This document shows, one piece after another, positions 41,161 to 51,665 of a DNA stretch of 64,000 nt. The notes under the pieces are model-generated. The model worked only from the letters and a program-made list of their open reading frames with translations, had not been told where the DNA came from and did no database searches. Source of the DNA: Psococerastis gibbosa (taxonomy: Eukaryota > Arthropoda > Insecta > Psocodea > Psocidae); NCBI GenBank assembly GCA_963971405.1, contig OZ020488.1:44312888-44376887 (forward strand), written 5' to 3'. A program made the position numbers and the translations under genes. Within the stretch, counting starts at the first letter, position 1; each line of letters opens with the position of its first letter.

Positions 41161-41999
41161 CGGACTAGTATCAGAGAAGGCGGTTCCAAACAACTTGTTT
41201 AGTCTCCATTCGTAGTTAAACCGCCTTGGTGCATGGATCGCCGCGTTACGCAAAAAAGACGCTCCCGGACATCGCAAATCAGGTAGGCTGACCATTCTTC
41301 AGGTATAGTTACCATCTTCGTATCGTCAGAGGATGAACATATGAGGTTAACATGTGTTTGGGCATGCGTAGTTGTGATATATCGACCCACGCGGCTTCCG
41401 GGGAATTTCCACATATCCCACCATTAATGGTTATTATTATAATTTACTGTATACAGTTTTATATAATTATTAATGTACAAGAAAATTTGCAAATTTTCAG
41501 TTAGTAGTAGGTGTAGGCCATGTTATCAAACGCTAATAATTTTTTTTTTTTTCAGGTTTCTTCGGATCTAATCAGTGACTCCAATTGATAAACAGTACCT
41601 ATTTTTGTTCCTGAGAAAGTTTCTTTTTACCCTCGTACATGTTTAAGTGACGGTGATAGTGTGTATATGAAAAATCGTGTGTGGTTTACCCCCACGTGGG
41701 TATGTGTGCAAACTTTCTGCGTGTTTAGCCTTGCTTTGCGTCGGCGCGTTGATTTTATACGAGGGGAAATCGGAGAGAATTGGTTTTCCACGACGTTCAT
41801 TGGTAAGTTTTTATTTATTATTCAAATAATTGGCCAGTCTTGATAATATTCTGCAATTTGTACCAACGTTAGCTGCAATCGTTTCTTTTAGATTTATTTA
41901 TCGTTCTGTATGTATACTCAGAGCCAGTCCCGACTGTAGGATTTATTTGAGCAGGGACAAGTTCGTAAAATGGCACCCCTACCTTGCCACAATCCCCCC
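41161..41999. other. Gene-free stretch; isolated splice-like signals
   Basis: TTTTTTTTTTTTCAG at 41541-41555 and TTGGTAAGTTTTT at 41800-41812 would bound a 247-nt exon. It holds a 60-codon frame starting at 41661 with stops upstream. No protein family is recognised, so I do not call a gene. Confidence 0.35.
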
Positions 42000-42780
42000 C
42001 AAGGCCGTAGCCAAGGGGGGGGGGGCTTATTGGGCTGCAGCCCCCCCCCCCGAAATGAATTGAGAATTAAATAAATCTTGGTTCGGTAACATGAATATGT
42101 CTTCCTAAGTAAATTATAAACTGCTGTTAAAATCTTAAAACCTCACTATTTCGCATCTATTTTTTCAAAACATTTTCCCCCGGGGGAGACCCCCGGTACC
42201 CCTGGATGGAGCAATCTGAATATGCATCCCTTTGCAAGCCTTCCTGCTGTAAAACCCCACTGTTTTGCACTTACATCTACCCCCGGGCCCCCCTCTTTCG
42301 GTTAGATGCAATATATTTTTTATGAATAAGCATTCTTTTGTAGACTTTGTCAAATCCATACTTTACTGCTGTTAAAATGCGTAGGCCTAAAACCCCACTA
42401 TCTTGTGTTCATATTTTCAAATTTTTCCCCCGGGGGAGACCCCCGGGCCCCCCTCTTCGGGTTAAATGTGATATTATTTCTATACTTTCTATAAACCATC
42501 GTAATGATATCATCGCATTTTAGTCCGCATATCCGCAATATGTTATAAACCCGTGTTCGCACCGAAGCTAAACCCTCCAATAAATTGCCTTTTGATGTAC
42601 CTATGCTGCTATAGTATATACGAGTAACACCATAACCCCTAAGGAATACACTAGATACAATTGAATTCTCAAGAAGTAAATTTACACTAGATAGGATCTC
42701 ACTTGGCACAGCCCCCCCCCCCACCGAAAAAAAATCCTGCCCCCCCCCTCTCATTATGCTACTGTTACTGTCTTGTCTAT
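42000..42780. mobile_element. Family B element, right end uncertain
   Basis: Starts CAAGGCCGTAGCCAAGG with G and C runs. Blocks of CTGCTGTTAAAATGCGTA, AACCCCACTATTT and CCCCCGGGGGAGACCCCCGG at 42115-42210, 42240-42300 and 42365-42460 are the inverse of 25.03-25.60 kb. A C-rich patch at 42713-42750 then CTCATTATGCTACTG may be its end or another element. Confidence 0.6.
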
Positions 42781-42956
42781 AGTGCCAATGAACCAATCTT
42801 GGTTGCGGTTTTCCTTCGCGTAACCTTTTTTGATCATTTATTGTGCCTGAATAATTTGGGCGCCCTTTTATTAACTAGGTAGGTATCCGGGAGAAATATA
42901 TCCACATGCCCCCTCCTATGGACCGGGGTTGCCCCAAACGATTCAAGCCTTTCGTA

Positions 42957-43107
42957 TAAGGCAGTGGGAAGATGTTTTTTTTGGAGGGGTCTCTCTGACG
43001 TAACCGGAGGTGAGGATACCAATATAACGTATTTTAAAACTCCATTTTATCTAATGTACATCGCAAATATTTCCAGACCCCCTGGACCCCCTCTGGCTAC
43101 GACCTTG
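42957..43107. mobile_element. hAT-like MITE, family A
   Basis: Right end CTGGCTACGACCTTG; left end TAAGGCAGTGGGA is diverged. Flanks CTTTCGTA and CTTTCGTG form an 8-bp TSD with one mismatch. The core TGACGTAACCGGAGGTGAGG and AACTCCATTTTATCTAATG match 8631. Confidence 0.85.
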
Positions 43108-43284
43108 CTTTCGTGTACTGTACTGCCTTGCATCTCACTGTCACCATGTAGGATTACAGTGTAAACCGCTGCATTATTGTCTATCTGGAGTTCTACAACA
43201 ATATTGTCGTAATTTCGAGATTTGGTAAACCTAACCTCGCAGCACTTGGTTTAACGCGTTCCGTTGTGTAAACAACCCACTATG

Positions 43285-43514
43285 TCAGGACATGTAGCGT
43301 AGTGGTACGGACTCTGACTTTCACCCGAAAGGTTGTTGGTTCGAGTCCCACACTGGCTACATTTTCTGGCCATGCTTCGGAGGGCATGTAAAGCAGGCGG
43401 TCCCGGGTCATCCTAGTTGAGTGTAAGAGAGGGCTTTATAGCCCTAACTCCGCTAGGTTGGCTTAGTAATAGAAACAATAAAAAGTCCTTATTTATTTAT
43501 TTATTTATTTATTT
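43285..43514 (+). mobile_element. tRNA-derived SINE, best copy
   Basis: TAGCGTAGTGGTACGG (A-box) and GGTTCGAGTCCCACAC (B-box) are spaced as in a tRNA gene. They are followed by GGCCATGCTTCGGAGGGCAT, GCAGGCGGTCCCGG, GGGCTTTATAGCCCTAACTC and an (ATTT)n tail at about 43489-43514. Fragments lie at 17.6, 20.2, 29.4, 31.7, 32.2, 32.9 and 33.1 kb. Transcription would be by RNA polymerase III from the internal boxes; mobilisation would need a partner LINE. Confidence 0.85.
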
Positions 43515-43740
43515 CGCGCCATTTTTTTCAAGCCCCCGACCTCTGCCCCCATGATTACAGTAATATGAATGAGTCTTCGTCGGTAAAATTTAAACTTTAC
43601 TGCTGTTAAAATTAATTATTATTAATTAATTAAAATTAATATTTCACACTTATTTGCTTCAAACAATTTTTCCCCGAGGGATACCCCCGGACAATGGGAC
43701 AGTGGCAATCTGAATATGTGTATACTAGCTAATTTTTTAA
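43515..43740. mobile_element. Family B fragment
   Basis: CTTTACTGCTGTTAAAAT, TTCACACTTATTTGCTTC and TTTTTCCCCGAGGGATACCC resemble the blocks at 42.1 kb. Neither terminus is clear. Confidence 0.45.
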
Positions 43741-44412
43741 ACCGTCGTTATTGTTCACTGTATTGAATACAGCTAGCAGGTTTTCCACAATCAGGTGTAA
43801 TATCTATCTTTCTACAATCTATCTGTTATCTATTACATATTTAGCCTCTGACACACATACTTTAAATTTGTTTGCAAATTATGCTGGTGCTGAGTCAGTC
43901 AGTTTTCTTTTTTGAAGCCTCTTACACGGACTGCCCAAATAAACAACTTTCGAACGGAAATAATGCATTGAAAACATGCAGCCTATACCAAAGCATGTCG
44001 TGCCTTATCTTTAGAACAGTATTTTATTGCCAAAACGTTTTTAAATTTTTTTACGACAATTTAATTACTCATTTGAACTAATAAACTTTGCCGAGTGCAG
44101 TTGCAGCTTGCAGAATTTATGAGTACAATATTGCCCATTTGTACCACCTGCCTGCCATCCTGGTTTATACTGCACAATTCTTAGAAATCTTTCATATTTT
44201 ATATACCCGTCAACCCATCGCTTTTTTACTTTTTAATTACATATTTGAGAGGCTAGGGAAAGAAAGCATAAACAATAAGTCAAAAAGTAATGATGGCCCT
44301 TCGTTTCTTTAGTAGAGGGGGGGGGGGGGGGTAATATGTATACGCTTATGATCAAATGGACCCTCACATTTTCCATTTTATCCAGCTAAGTCAAATTTCT
44401 AATGAAATGAAT
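43741..44412. other. Gene-free stretch
   Basis: Two plus frames of 69-74 codons (43872-44312) have no recognised motif. A 17-G run at about 44317-44333 follows. Confidence 0.35.
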
Positions 44413-45031
44413 ATTTGACTATGTTGATTTGATTTACAGTAGTTGTAATGAAGTCAATGCTAGGCGCCTCCAATATGCGCAGAACTCATGCATGCGGTTC
44501 ATTTACAATGTGAAACGGCGGGATCACATAACCCCATTCTACCGCAGGGCTCAGTGGCTGAAATTAGGTGAAAGAAGAACTTTCCACTCACTATTATTAG
44601 TATATAAGGTTTTGAACAGTGCAGCTCCTCCATATCTATATGACCGCCTAAAGCCATTGAATTCCCATAGAAATGCGGACTTGTATTGCGAATACCCCGA
44701 CAAAACACAGCTTTATATGGTAGTTCTGTTTTTGTAAATGTCTGCCGCCAGTGGAACTCCCTAGATAAGGAAATTAGATCGCAGCCAAAGATTCGTGGGT
44801 TCAAAAGCCAGTTGCTGAAAAAATTACTAGGAACAGAATAGGTTTAGAATAAGAATACTGTCTAGATATTTACTGTTTTTATGCATTGTTAGAATAAGAT
44901 TGTTTACGTTAAGCGTATGTATTTTGTAAATTGTATTGTTTTTGGACGTGGGTTAGGCAGAAAAAGACTTTCTAGTCTTAAGTCTCGCCCCGTAAATATA
45001 AGACGTTTATTATTATTATTATTATTACTAT
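44413..45031 (+). mobile_element. 5'-truncated LINE, family K
   Basis: Opens with FDYVDLIYSSCNEVNARRLQ then YAQNSCMRFIYNVKRRDHIT, RRAQWLKLGERRTFHSLL and VYKVLN. After a frameshift near 44715 it continues as VFVNVCRQWNSLDKEIRSQP, FKSQLLKKLLGTE and TAG. This order (D-Y-x-D-x-x-Y, Q-N-x-C-x-R-F-I, G-W-L-x-L-x-x-R, then R-x-W-N-S-L) is a classic C-terminal half of Jockey/CR1-like ORF2. The 3' UTR matches 11.86-12.12 kb and ends in (TTA)n at about 45007-45031. RT catalytic motifs are lost by truncation. Confidence 0.8.
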
Positions 45032-45061
45032 TCAATTAAAATCGTAGAGTGATAACTGAGA

Positions 45062-45268
45062 TAATTATTATAAAGCACAATAGAAGAAATGCTCTCGTTC
45101 ATTTTGATGTACATAGCATGTGGCCGTGACTAACACCAATTGGCCACAGTTTTGGAGATCCTTCGACCTGACATCCTCAGTTATTTTTAAAAATCAAGGT
45201 CCATAACCTCAGCCGATCGGTGTTTCTGACATCAAAGCGTAGAGGATTATATTTTCTAGTTTATAACA
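45062..45268. repeat. Inverted-repeat element
   Basis: TTATAAAG...AGAAGAAATGCTCTCGTTCA...TTTGATGTACA on the left pairs imperfectly with TGACATCAAAGCGTAGAGGA...TTTCTAGTTTATAA on the right. GCCGTGACTAACACCAATTG in the middle recurs near 38.65 kb. Confidence 0.5.
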
Positions 45269-45287
45269 CCTCATCTATGGCTCTACC

Positions 45288-45376
45288 TTCAATAATTCAT
45301 GTTGAGTGCTGCCAATGAAAAAGTCTTTGTGGATGCAGCTTTGAACCCCTCCAAAAAATTCCTGGCTACGGCCTTG
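45288..45376. mobile_element. Orphan right end, family A type
   Basis: CCAAAAAATTCCTGGCTACG then GCCTTG has the family A/B terminus. No left partner found. Confidence 0.5.
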
Positions 45377-45479
45377 CTCACTAGTAAATAAAAAGGGGGG
45401 AAGTAATAAATTCTATCATGATCTGAGGACTGGCAGAGGGCCAGGCACTCCGTGCTTTCCCGCCAATAGTGAAGGTCAA

Positions 45480-45780
45480 GGGACCCAATAGGGGTGGGAG
45501 AATCAGAATTAGAGGATATAGAAAAAAACTGAACTTGGGGGGGGGGGGATTCGAACCCACGATCTACGCCTATCCGGGGCGTCGTCTTAACCACTGGACC
45601 ACAAGCCCCTACAAGTGCAGTTCATTTAAATCCTCAACTTATATGCTCTTATTGACAAGATTCGTATTACTAGACAGGTTACTACAGCTAGCTACACAAC
45701 TGTCTAACCAAACAGGTCTGTGAGCTTACTTTATTGCATAAAGGCAATGCTTTATTTAGCATTGCAGTATAATTATAAGG
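45480..45780 (-). mobile_element. tRNA-derived SINE, minus, plus shared flank
   Basis: Minus: GGGGCTTGTGGTCCAGTGGT TAAGACG (A-box) and GTGGGTTCGAATCCCCC (B-box, inside a 13-base C run), then the AGTTTTTTCTATATCCTCTA body. The flank 45712-45780 (CAGGTCTGTGAGCTTACTTT) matches 13539-13605. Confidence 0.7.
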
Positions 45781-45884
45781 GTTGAGAAAAACCCAGAAGA
45801 AAAAAGAAACATTTTCCAGTTTTATGGAGTGGAGTGTCGAACCTCTACCCCATCAGCCGGACTGCGGGCCGATGTCTTTTGATA

Positions 45885-46271
45885 AGGTGCCCATTCCATC
45901 GACCGGCTATAGGGCTATTTACAAAAACAGTGACGTGGTAGCAGACATTCAAGACTTAGGCGGGGTTTCCACCGACCTCGCATTGCAGAATTGACGGAAA
46001 TGTTTATTTTCCTCAATGCCACAGTTAAAATTGATCAATGATCATACAGTAAAATCACAAGCAAATAAACTAAAATTAAAAAATGGCGTCATGGGATATG
46101 TTAAGTACAAACATTTTAATAGATTTCTATAAAAAGAAAAATTCTAATTTCCGTCAATGTCATTTGCATTCTGCAATGCGAGGTCGGTGGAAACGCCACC
46201 TAAGTCTTGAATGTCTGCTACCACGTCACCGTTTTGTAAATAGCCCTAGCCGGTCGGTGGAATGGGCGCCT
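45885..46271. mobile_element. Palindromic MITE, family F, copy 2
   Basis: AGGTGCCCATTCCATCGACC to GGTCGGTGGAATGGGCGCCT with ~100-bp TIRs (AGACTTAGGCGGGGTTTCCA on the left). The core GATCAATGATCATACAGTAA is a small palindrome. Flanks are TA/AA, or TAA/TAA if the outer A belongs to the target. Frames over the arms are incidental. Confidence 0.85.
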
Positions 46272-46727
46272 AACGCACATGCTTAAAATAAAGTGAATTA
46301 ACTTTATATCTGCTGTAATGTAATCTCGTTGAGGGGCATATAGGGATAAAACATAATCTGTCTACAACTACTATATACATGTTTTCAACATCTTGTAAGC
46401 CTCCCCCCCCCCCTTAGGAAGGGGGTATGGGGGGGGGGGGTGGAGGAACTAACGTACAATACCATTCTCTATCAATATAAACTTTCGCTCCATTGGATTT
46501 GCTTAATCCATAGAGGCAAAGTCAATTGCTACCCAGTTACGAAATTCCTATGAGATTTTGCTGCTAAGTTAATTTTAATTGCTTTAGACTAGCGATTGTT
46601 TGCCTAGTTTGATGACTATGTGTATTTGATAGTAATAAGGGTTTTGTAGTGTTATATTAGTATAAATTGCATTGAACTTTATGTACCATATTCTATTCTG
46701 TTATTACCTATATTATTATCATAAGAT
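46272..46727. other. Gene-free stretch with C/G hairpin
   Basis: CCCCCCCCCCCTTAGGAAGG then a run of 12 G at about 46402-46443 can fold on itself like a residual MITE end pair. AT-rich otherwise. Confidence 0.45.
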
Positions 46728-46920
46728 CCTGAAGGACTCTTTATGGACCTAGCCCATTGGTCCCTTGTCCTATGCCAACGAGTAACGACCCCATGGATTT
46801 CGGACATTATTTGCATTGTTTCCGTTTGAATTTTTGGCCATTGGCAAACTGGAATACCTCCTTGATGTCAACCTACACCGGCTACAAGCGATGATGGACA
46901 AGCTGAGACAAGCCAAGGGG
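46728..46920 (+). repeat. Family G repeat
   Basis: CCTGAAGGACTCTTTATGGA, GTCCCTTGTCCTATGCCAAC, TTTGGCCATTGGCAAACTGG and CTACAAGCGATGATGGACAA; truncated at GACAAGCCAAGGGGG. Confidence 0.75.
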
Positions 46921-47694
46921 GGGAAAATGTTGATTAAGAAGTTACTACTTTTTGCAAGCAAATTAAGAATTATTAATTACACCCAAAAACAACAAAAACT
47001 AAACGAAAATAAGCAAAGCTATATTTCCGAGCAGAACGGGGGGTTCGGTTGAAGAAGAACATTAATATATATATGTATTTAAATCCATATATGTACAGAT
47101 AAATAGATTTTTTGGCCAAAATGGGCTAATTTTTATTTATATAGCTTAGCTAGGTACTGTATAATTATTAAGTTGTCTGTGTTTTCTCGAAACATGAATA
47201 TTAAATAATGCATAAAATAATCTAGCGCGTTGCATTAAAACATGGGTTACCAGCAGAAGGTAGTGTTAATTTTTTACAGACTCTTTCACGTTGTTAGCTA
47301 TTATTTCATAGAACATACAAAAACCTAGAAAGACTATTTAATACATCAACTCGATGGCTAACTACTTGTTCCCATGGACTGTACCGATGTTTTTGCCCAG
47401 CGCGGCTATTTCAGGTCACTTAAAATCCCTATAAGAGCAGTATTAAGTGGCCAGCCCCCACAATTATGGGGAAAGATAAATTAATGTACGCGAAAGCCTA
47501 CACATCACCATTATATAGCGTAGGCTACCTATCGTTTTAATGCACAGTCACAAAACTTTTCAGGTACGGCACCTAGTGATTATCTTTTCTGGGCAATATT
47601 TTAGTTTATAAAGACTGCAGTGTCGTATTTGGCGATGAAATTTGCATGCCATTTGGCAGAGTTTTTATTTTTTAGATGAAACATTGAAATAGGA
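46921..47694. other. Gene-free stretch
   Basis: AT-rich; the 78-codon frame at 46816-47052 begins in family G and is not a gene. A short (TA)n lies at 47067-47075. Confidence 0.35.
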
Positions 47695-48075
47695 CATAGT
47701 ATGTTTCGAGGATTTCTGATTTCTTGCCAACGGCCTTACCATGTTGAATCCATTGGAGCAGAGCATGTTTCAAACTGTGGCGGCAGGGGAACATGGTGGG
47801 ACATGATAACGCGCTGAGACTAAATCAGTCCGTCTTGGTGCGTGTCGAGTCCTGGTCACCTTCGAATTAATCGTGTGACTTTACCATGATCCCCAAGTGG
47901 TTCGTAATCCACTATAATCAGGAGGTCCACCTGTCAGTCAACTCCCCTTTCCCCGAGGTGAAAGAGTCTGTCGCTAGGGTGCCTCAAGGTAACAGACTCA
48001 CTCCCCCCGCCAGACTGATAGGGTTGCTTAAAGCAGAAATGCTGAAAGCAGGTGTTAGAAACATCAAACAGGATT
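47695..48075 (-). repeat. Family M repeat, uninterrupted
   Basis: Reverse complement of 30205-30281 plus 30667-30960. Minus-strand GAGTCTGTTACCTTGAGGCA (plus 47982-48001) is the intact site into which the family F MITE inserted in the other copy. The 67-codon plus frame is not conserved. Confidence 0.8.
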
Positions 48076-49025
48076 TCTGTGGTTCTTAGAATAGTTTTTT
48101 TTTCTTAATGCGAAACCCGTTGGATTTTGGCCATTGGGTTATTGTAACCCAGTTCTTCTTTTTTGTGTTACTTGTGGTTTCACATTGTATCCCTCTGGTT
48201 ACACCTACCTGACCTACCCTTAGTCGCGCAGTTGCTGTTTTAGCGCCTGGACTAAGCGCTGTTGTAAAAAACTTGGGCAATAGATAGTGCAGAATATGAA
48301 CCGTACATCGGCACATCCATAGTTACCTTTACCAGACCAGAACAACTCATCACTTATAAACATTCCTAAATGCAGATTATTAAAAATATTGAATAGTTTT
48401 CCGAATTTGTCCATTAGGATAAGATTATAATTCACTACCACGGTCAATTCTGTTAATACAAAATCGGCTCCCACTTATAGATAAATTATTGTATATATTG
48501 GGTGAACAGTCGTCAGATTTGTCGGACTCTAGCTTGCTGTAAGTCAATATTAACAACAAGAATTCCTGTTTTCACAGGCTACGCCAAATACTGTGCCCCC
48601 TCCCCTCTCCCAGTAATAATGTATAAGTTGAAAAAATGGAAAAAACAACGAAATCACACGTTAAATAAACCCAACCCCCTTATGCAGAAAGTTTCCCCCT
48701 AACTATGGTACACGAAAAGAAACAACCCTTGATATAAAGCCTTGCAGCATAAAAAGAATAATGTAAGCTGAAAAAATGTGAATAGTTTAAACTCGTTGTG
48801 TAAAAACCGCTAAAAGGTGAGTTTTAGACGAGAGTTTTTTTTTTCATGAACAAACTTTGAGCAAAATGTTCATAGTTTAATCGTCTCAGCTCCCTGAGTT
48901 GCGAGCATTTAAAAGTCTGTCATATTTTGAGTTTAGTTGGTGCGAAGTTATGAATAAAGGTGACTTCGACCATCCTGGGTAAATGACACTGCCAGCAAGA
49001 TAAATAAGACATTACATTAAGGAAG
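48076..49025. other. Gene-free stretch
   Basis: AT-rich. CCTCTGGTTACACCTACC and the 84-codon minus frame (48220-48474) show no recognised family. Confidence 0.35.
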
Positions 49026-49075
49026 ATAAGGTGAAATGGACGAGTTCGAATCCTCGTTCAGTCTATTTATTTATA
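49026..49075 (+). mobile_element. tRNA-like fragment
   Basis: GACGAGTTCGAATCCTCGTT has a good B-box with complementary flanks as in a T-arm; the A-box side is absent. Confidence 0.4.
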
Positions 49076-49107
49076 TCTTCCCCTCTTATATTGACCTGCC
49101 TATAGAC

Positions 49108-49273
49108 AGGGAGACGGATCCAGCCCATTCCAGCCCATTGGGGGGGGGGGGGGGGGAGGTAGTTGGGTCAAAATAATAGGTTGGTCAAAGTAGAAGAAAC
49201 CTATTTAGTATAGATTGAATAAGAGATCAATGAATTAACTTACAATAGATTTACTAAATTATATCCGCGTATG
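49108..49273. mobile_element. hAT-like MITE, family C (166 bp)
   Basis: Flanks 49100-49107 and 49274-49281 are both CCTATAGA, a perfect 8-bp TSD. The left end CAGGGAGACGGATCC is preserved; the right end (ATATCCGCGTATG) is diverged. A 17-G run follows the left TIR. AACTTACAATAGATTTACTA is the family core. Confidence 0.85.
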
Positions 49274-49311
49274 CCTATAGAGGCTATCTGCAAGGTTAAA
49301 ATAAGCACATA

Positions 49312-49535
49312 CAGTGGTGGATTTATCAATAGGAAACTGAGGCTATATCCTATATCCGCGAGCGCGTACATTAAAGATTTTTTGTGTGCATATTATGAAA
49401 AAAAAAAAGCTAGAAAACCCACTTTAGTTAGGGATAAGAAAGTAGGTTATTTTTATTATAAACCTTCTTTTTAAGTAAAAAAAAAAAACAGTGATTTGGT
49501 TAGTGAACGACGACCCCCCCCCCCCCCCCCCCTAT
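49312..49535. mobile_element. TIR-element left end
   Basis: CAGTGGTGGATTTATCAATA then GGAAACTGAGGC is the inverse of the end at 13538. It may run to the 20-C tract at 49513-49532. The right end is not found. Confidence 0.5.
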
Positions 49536-50107
49536 ACATACAATAATTATTAAGATCCGTGACAAGGGCAGTGCCTATATCCGCACAAAGCCAAATCCCC
49601 CTTCTTACAGTATGTTCTCTGTACCTCTAATAGTTGTTACATGATAACAAACAACTCATAGACCCGACGGGGTCGAGTTTGTAAAGAACTGAACAAAAAA
49701 ACGGCCAGGTCTTGGTTCAAATCACGACACCTTATTGATAAAAGTCCTCGGCTCAGCGGGAATTTTTTTAATTTTTTTCTTTTAGTTTCGAGTGTCCAAC
49801 AGACGACGTATCCACCAGCCACCAGGGTCCTGGGGGAAAAAACCTATTATATAGACTATTCCGCGAAATTTTAAAATATTATGTACACACAGATACAAGC
49901 TCATTTTTTTTCTTAGCCAAAGCCCACAAGGCATTATGTTCACCACTAACTTACTCGCCGCCTGTGGGCAAAAATGAATAAGAAAGTTACCTTACCAGCA
50001 TGTAGATGGAACCCAATTGCCACTGAGAGTGAAGACGTGCTAAACAAACTTTGGTGTATGTCCTACCCTGAAATAACTTTTCTTTCAAAAAAAAAAGGTT
50101 AAATCGC
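49536..50107. other. Gene-free stretch
   Basis: TTTTTTTAATTTTTTTCTTTT and short frames only. GGTCTTGGTTCAAATCACGA (49711-49730) could be a decayed B-box. Confidence 0.35.
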
Positions 50108-50280
50108 AAGCAAACAATTCAATGATTGCATCCGATTAACCTCTTCAACTGCCTCATTAAGTCACCTAATAGGTACTTGTGACGAGTTGCGACTCGTCTC
50201 CGACCGCAAGGTGTGTAGATACTCGCACAAGTACTAGCACGCTACCACCTTGCCACCGAAGTCGCCTAAGGATACGTGGC
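50108..50280 (-). repeat. Family J repeat (SINE-like)
   Basis: CTAATAGGTACTTGTGACGA, CGCAAGGTGTGTAGATACTC and GCACAAGTACTAGCACGCTA then CCACCTTGCCACCGAAG match 62.85-62.99 kb. On minus, GGTGGCAAGGTGGTAGCGTG could be an A-box-bearing head. Confidence 0.6.
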
Positions 50281-50639
50281 TGTATCGAACCTTTACCTCC
50301 CTTTTCATAGTCAAGTCTTCTAAAAACTGAACTAACCGGGGCGATATAGAATACTAAGTAGGTACACAATAAACCACAACAAAAACGACCTACCAATAGT
50401 ACATATTTTATTGCCCATCGCCCCAATTCTATTAAATATTTCAATAAGAATGAAGCAATTTGTAAATGGACCCTCAATAATTCGAGTATAGCCCATGGCG
50501 CGAGTTTATATCGGTATCCCAAATAAAACGAACAATACGTTCAACGTTATTCAACTTAATAGCCATCAACTTTTGTTTTTATTTTTTGTTTTATCGCTTA
50601 CCATCTTATACTACATTTTTCGGTTAGCTCTTGCCTATT
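50281..50639. other. Gene-free stretch
   Basis: Overlapping frames without motifs; no repeat recognised. Confidence 0.3.
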
Positions 50640-50757
50640 CAAGGTTTGAAGATCTTTTTACAGACCTAGGCATACTTACTTATAGTGGCCCATTGGTCCC
50701 TTGCCCAATGCCAATGACCCCATGAATTTCGGACGTTATTTGTATTATTTCCGTATG
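50640..50757 (+). repeat. Family G, part 1 of 3
   Basis: TAGGCATACTTACTTATAGT, GGCCCATTGGTCCCTTGCCC and TTTCGGACGTTATTTGTATT then ATTTCCGTATG. Continues at 51131 after an insertion. Confidence 0.8.
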
Positions 50758-51130
50758 TGTTAGGGTCTATTTCACCATATAGGAGGCTGTATATATAATG
50801 TAACTTAAGTGATGAAATATAAAATATACTATAATATTACTATTAGCACTTACCCTAAACGCATTATTACAGCTGCTTTCTCTTACTGGAGTAGTTTCTA
50901 ATATCGGCTGTCTTTGTCAGCTGCTTGTCTGCGAATTGTCCTTGTCGCCGTTACAAGTCACATCAGGGAGCCTACCCATCAGTAGTCTAAAAGACATGTA
51001 ACTAGCGCTCTGGTTGGCTAATAATGACGCACATTGATGACAGTAGGCCATAGGTACACACGTGTATTACCTTTAGAGCTGCTCAGAGTGAATCATTATT
51101 ATGCCTTTTAGGACAATTGTCAGCCCAACA
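50758..51130. mobile_element. Solo-LTR-like insertion, 373 bp
   Basis: Starts TGTTAGGGTC and ends CAGCCCAACA, so it has TG...CA ends with short TGTT/AACA inverts. Flanks 50753-50757 and 51131-51135 are both GTATG, a 5-bp TSD. TATATAATG (about 50793) could be promoter-like. No second copy or internal retroelement sequence is seen, so a solo LTR formed by recombination is the simplest reading; a small DNA element with 5-bp TSD is possible. Confidence 0.65.
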
Positions 51131-51157
51131 GTATGAATTATTAGGCATTGCAACCTG
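51131..51157 (+). repeat. Family G, part 2 of 3
   Basis: GTATGAATTATTAGGCATTG then CAACCTG equals the family G segment GTATGAATTTTTGGCCATTG then GCAAACTG. Confidence 0.7.
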
Positions 51158-51326
51158 CAGTCTGATCAAGGCGATTATAATACTGGGGTTAAATAAATAC
51201 CCTAGGATTATAACTGTAAACAAACAAATTTTGAATAGCACTTTCCATTATAAAATTATCTTGTTTACATTTTTATTACCAGGGGATTAAATAAATACCG
51301 GTATTATAATCGCCTCGATCAGGCTG
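51158..51326. mobile_element. 169-bp MITE nested in family G
   Basis: CAGTCTGATCAAGGCGATTA and TAATCGCCTCGATCAGGCTG are inverted ends extending through GTTAAATAAATACC / ATTAAATAAATACC. CTG precedes and follows the element, a possible 3-bp TSD. Confidence 0.75.
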
Positions 51327-51432
51327 CTGGTATACGTTCTCGATTTCAACCTTCACCGGCTACAAGCGATGATGGGCAAGCTTATTGACGCAATGACGCA
51401 TGACTTAACCAAGTACAGATACGAGTCTAGTT
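51327..51432 (+). repeat. Family G, part 3 of 3
   Basis: CTGGTATACGTTCTCGATTT, CACCGGCTACAAGCGATGAT and CATGACTTAACCAAGTACAG complete the copy. Confidence 0.8.
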
Positions 51433-51539
51433 CTTGCCTATGGGGAATATTTCCAGATTTTTGGAAAACAACATGACGCAAAAGCTAATTAATTAATTAA
51501 TCGTAATTTATCGAAGGGCACGATTTAGAGCATCAAAGT

Positions 51540-51665
51540 AAATTCTGGTCATGGCGGGCTTTTGGTGTGAGTAGGAAGACGATACTCCGGCAATGTATAG
51601 ACCATGGGTTCGTATCCCGTCAAGTCTATATTTTCTTGGTTCTCTAATTTCTGTTTCTGTTCTGT
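51540..51665 (+). mobile_element. Decayed tRNA-derived SINE
   Basis: TGTATAGACCATGGGTTCGT ATCCCGTC is the head and B-box, then TATTTTCTTGGTTCTCTAAT matches the body at 38.3 kb. Confidence 0.55.
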
